Assembly: GCA_019233165.1 (NCBI GenBank)
Contig: JAFAMS010000395.1
Coordinates: 1-14,306 of the forward strand
Length of the DNA: 14,306 nt
Source: Vulcanimicrobiota bacterium
GTDB taxonomy: Bacteria > Vulcanimicrobiota > Vulcanimicrobiia > Vulcanimicrobiales > Vulcanimicrobiaceae
Direction of reading: 5' to 3'
Part shown: positions 13,803-14,306 of the stretch, one piece after another
Layout of the letters: each line of letters begins with the position of its first letter
Position numbering within the stretch: the stretch's first letter is position 1
Made by a program: the position numbers and the translations under genes
The notes under the pieces: generated by a model
What the model was told of the DNA's origin: nothing
The model's input: the letters and a program-made list of their open reading frames with translations, nothing else
Databases searched by the model: none

Positions 13803-14306
13803 TACGGTGTTTCGACGGGCGCCGGGCTCGGCGGCTCGTTGTCGACTTTCATGAAGTGCTCGCCGTCGCCGATCAACCCGGGTGGAACTTCCGTCGGGGC
13901 CGGCACCGCTTTTTGCGTCACGGCGCGATGCGTCCGCGGAGCCGGCTCCTCGACCGAGCCGCACGACGCCGGCTCCGTCCCGGCCAAAAAGTATTCGATG
14001 CGTCCCGTCGAGCAGAGGCGAACCTTGCGAACCTCGCCGTTCGGCATCGCGAAATCGTGCGCTGGAACGCCTTTGAGCGCGGTTTTCATGAAGCGAGCCC
14101 AGATTCGCGCGGGGATGTTCCCGCCGTACGACTCGTTCATCTGCGTGTAATCATCGTTCCCGAGCCACACCGCCGCGACGAGGTCGGGCGTGAACCCGAC
14201 GAACCAGGCGTCGCGGAAATCCGACGTCGTCCCCGTCTTCCCGGCGGCCGGGCGCCCGAGCTGCGCGTTCGGGTAGCCGGTGCCCGAGGTGATGACCGAT
14301 TCCATC
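13802..14306 (-). CDS. Class A penicillin-binding protein, C-terminal part (5' end outside window)
   Basis: The last 167 codons of a bifunctional (class A, PBP1a-like) peptidoglycan synthase. The third transpeptidase motif is present as GKTGTT (Lys at 14239-14237), followed by the typical DAWFVGFTPDLVAAVWLGND and NIPARIWARFM. The SXXK and SXN motifs and any glycosyltransferase domain are to the right of base 14306. After the transpeptidase fold comes a tail with KVRLCSTGRIEYFLAGTEP and a second cysteine (PASC), a pair often seen in PBP1a tails, then a Pro/Glu/Val-rich end. The protein should be anchored in the inner membrane with this part in the periplasm. Its stop overlaps the xseA start by one base, an unusual direct coupling of wall synthesis with ExoVII. 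Confidence 0.9.
   Translation of the reverse strand, partial: MESVITSGTGYPNAQLGRPAAGKTGTTSDFRDAWFVGFTPDLVAAVWLGNDDYTQMNESYGGNIPARIWARFMKTALKGVPAHDFAMPNGEVRKVRLCSTGRIEYFLAGTEPASCGSVEEPAPRTHRAVTQKAVPAPTEVPPGLIGDGEHFMKVDNEPPSPAPVETP

Noticed and set aside
1..14306. CRISPR array, tRNA/rRNA gene, phage or defence system
   Set aside because: I saw no regularly spaced repeats, no cloverleaf or rRNA sequence, and no integrase, transposase, toxin or nuclease-effector genes; the repeats present are coding or short palindromes.

Overview
The window is GC-rich bacterial chromosomal DNA carrying housekeeping genes packed into two long minus-strand gene strings, with one plus-strand gene between them. The proteins are clearly bacterial. 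The gene orders (rimP-nusA-rnpM-infB-rbfA-nrnA, and xseA-xseB-tlyA-nadK-recN without argR), the Pro/Ala-rich linkers and the GNRA/GC-rich hairpins would fit an uncultivated GC-rich lineage such as Candidatus Eremiobacterota (WPS-2). That placement is a guess from gene order and style, not a phylogenetic result.

Left string (minus strand, reading from about 6100 down to 1): a good sigma-70-type promoter and a short structured leader precede rimP, nusA, rnpM (ylxR), infB, an unrecognised 77-residue two-helix membrane protein, rbfA and the 5' part of a DHH/DHHA1 phosphoesterase of the NrnA type, which runs off the left edge. This is a translation/transcription-termination/ribosome-maturation operon. 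Stops and starts overlap by 1 to 4 bases at most junctions. The exception is a 180-base gap before rbfA. That gap holds a hairpin-rich block bounded by a perfect 14-base direct repeat and looks like a small insertion that split a formerly overlapping gene junction.

Middle: at 6107-7435 (minus) lies a membrane-anchored protein with a TonB-like N-terminal anchor, about 250 residues of Pro/Thr/Ala repeats and an unrecognised two-cysteine C-terminal domain. Diverging from it is pyk (7551-8981, plus), a complete pyruvate kinase with the sequence signature of potassium-independent enzymes. pyk converges on recN with only three bases between the stop codons.

Right string (minus strand, from the right edge down to 8985): the 3' end of a class A penicillin-binding protein, then xseA, xseB (exonuclease VII), tlyA (rRNA 2'-O-methyltransferase), nadK and recN. 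Every junction overlaps, so this string is probably one transcript with translational coupling. It joins cell-wall synthesis, DNA repair (XseAB, RecN), NADP supply and rRNA modification.

I found no tRNA, rRNA, CRISPR array, IS transposase, phage or toxin gene. The most unusual items are the block between the 77-residue gene and rbfA, the leader of the rimP operon, the orphan Pro-rich membrane protein, and the 77-residue membrane gene itself.
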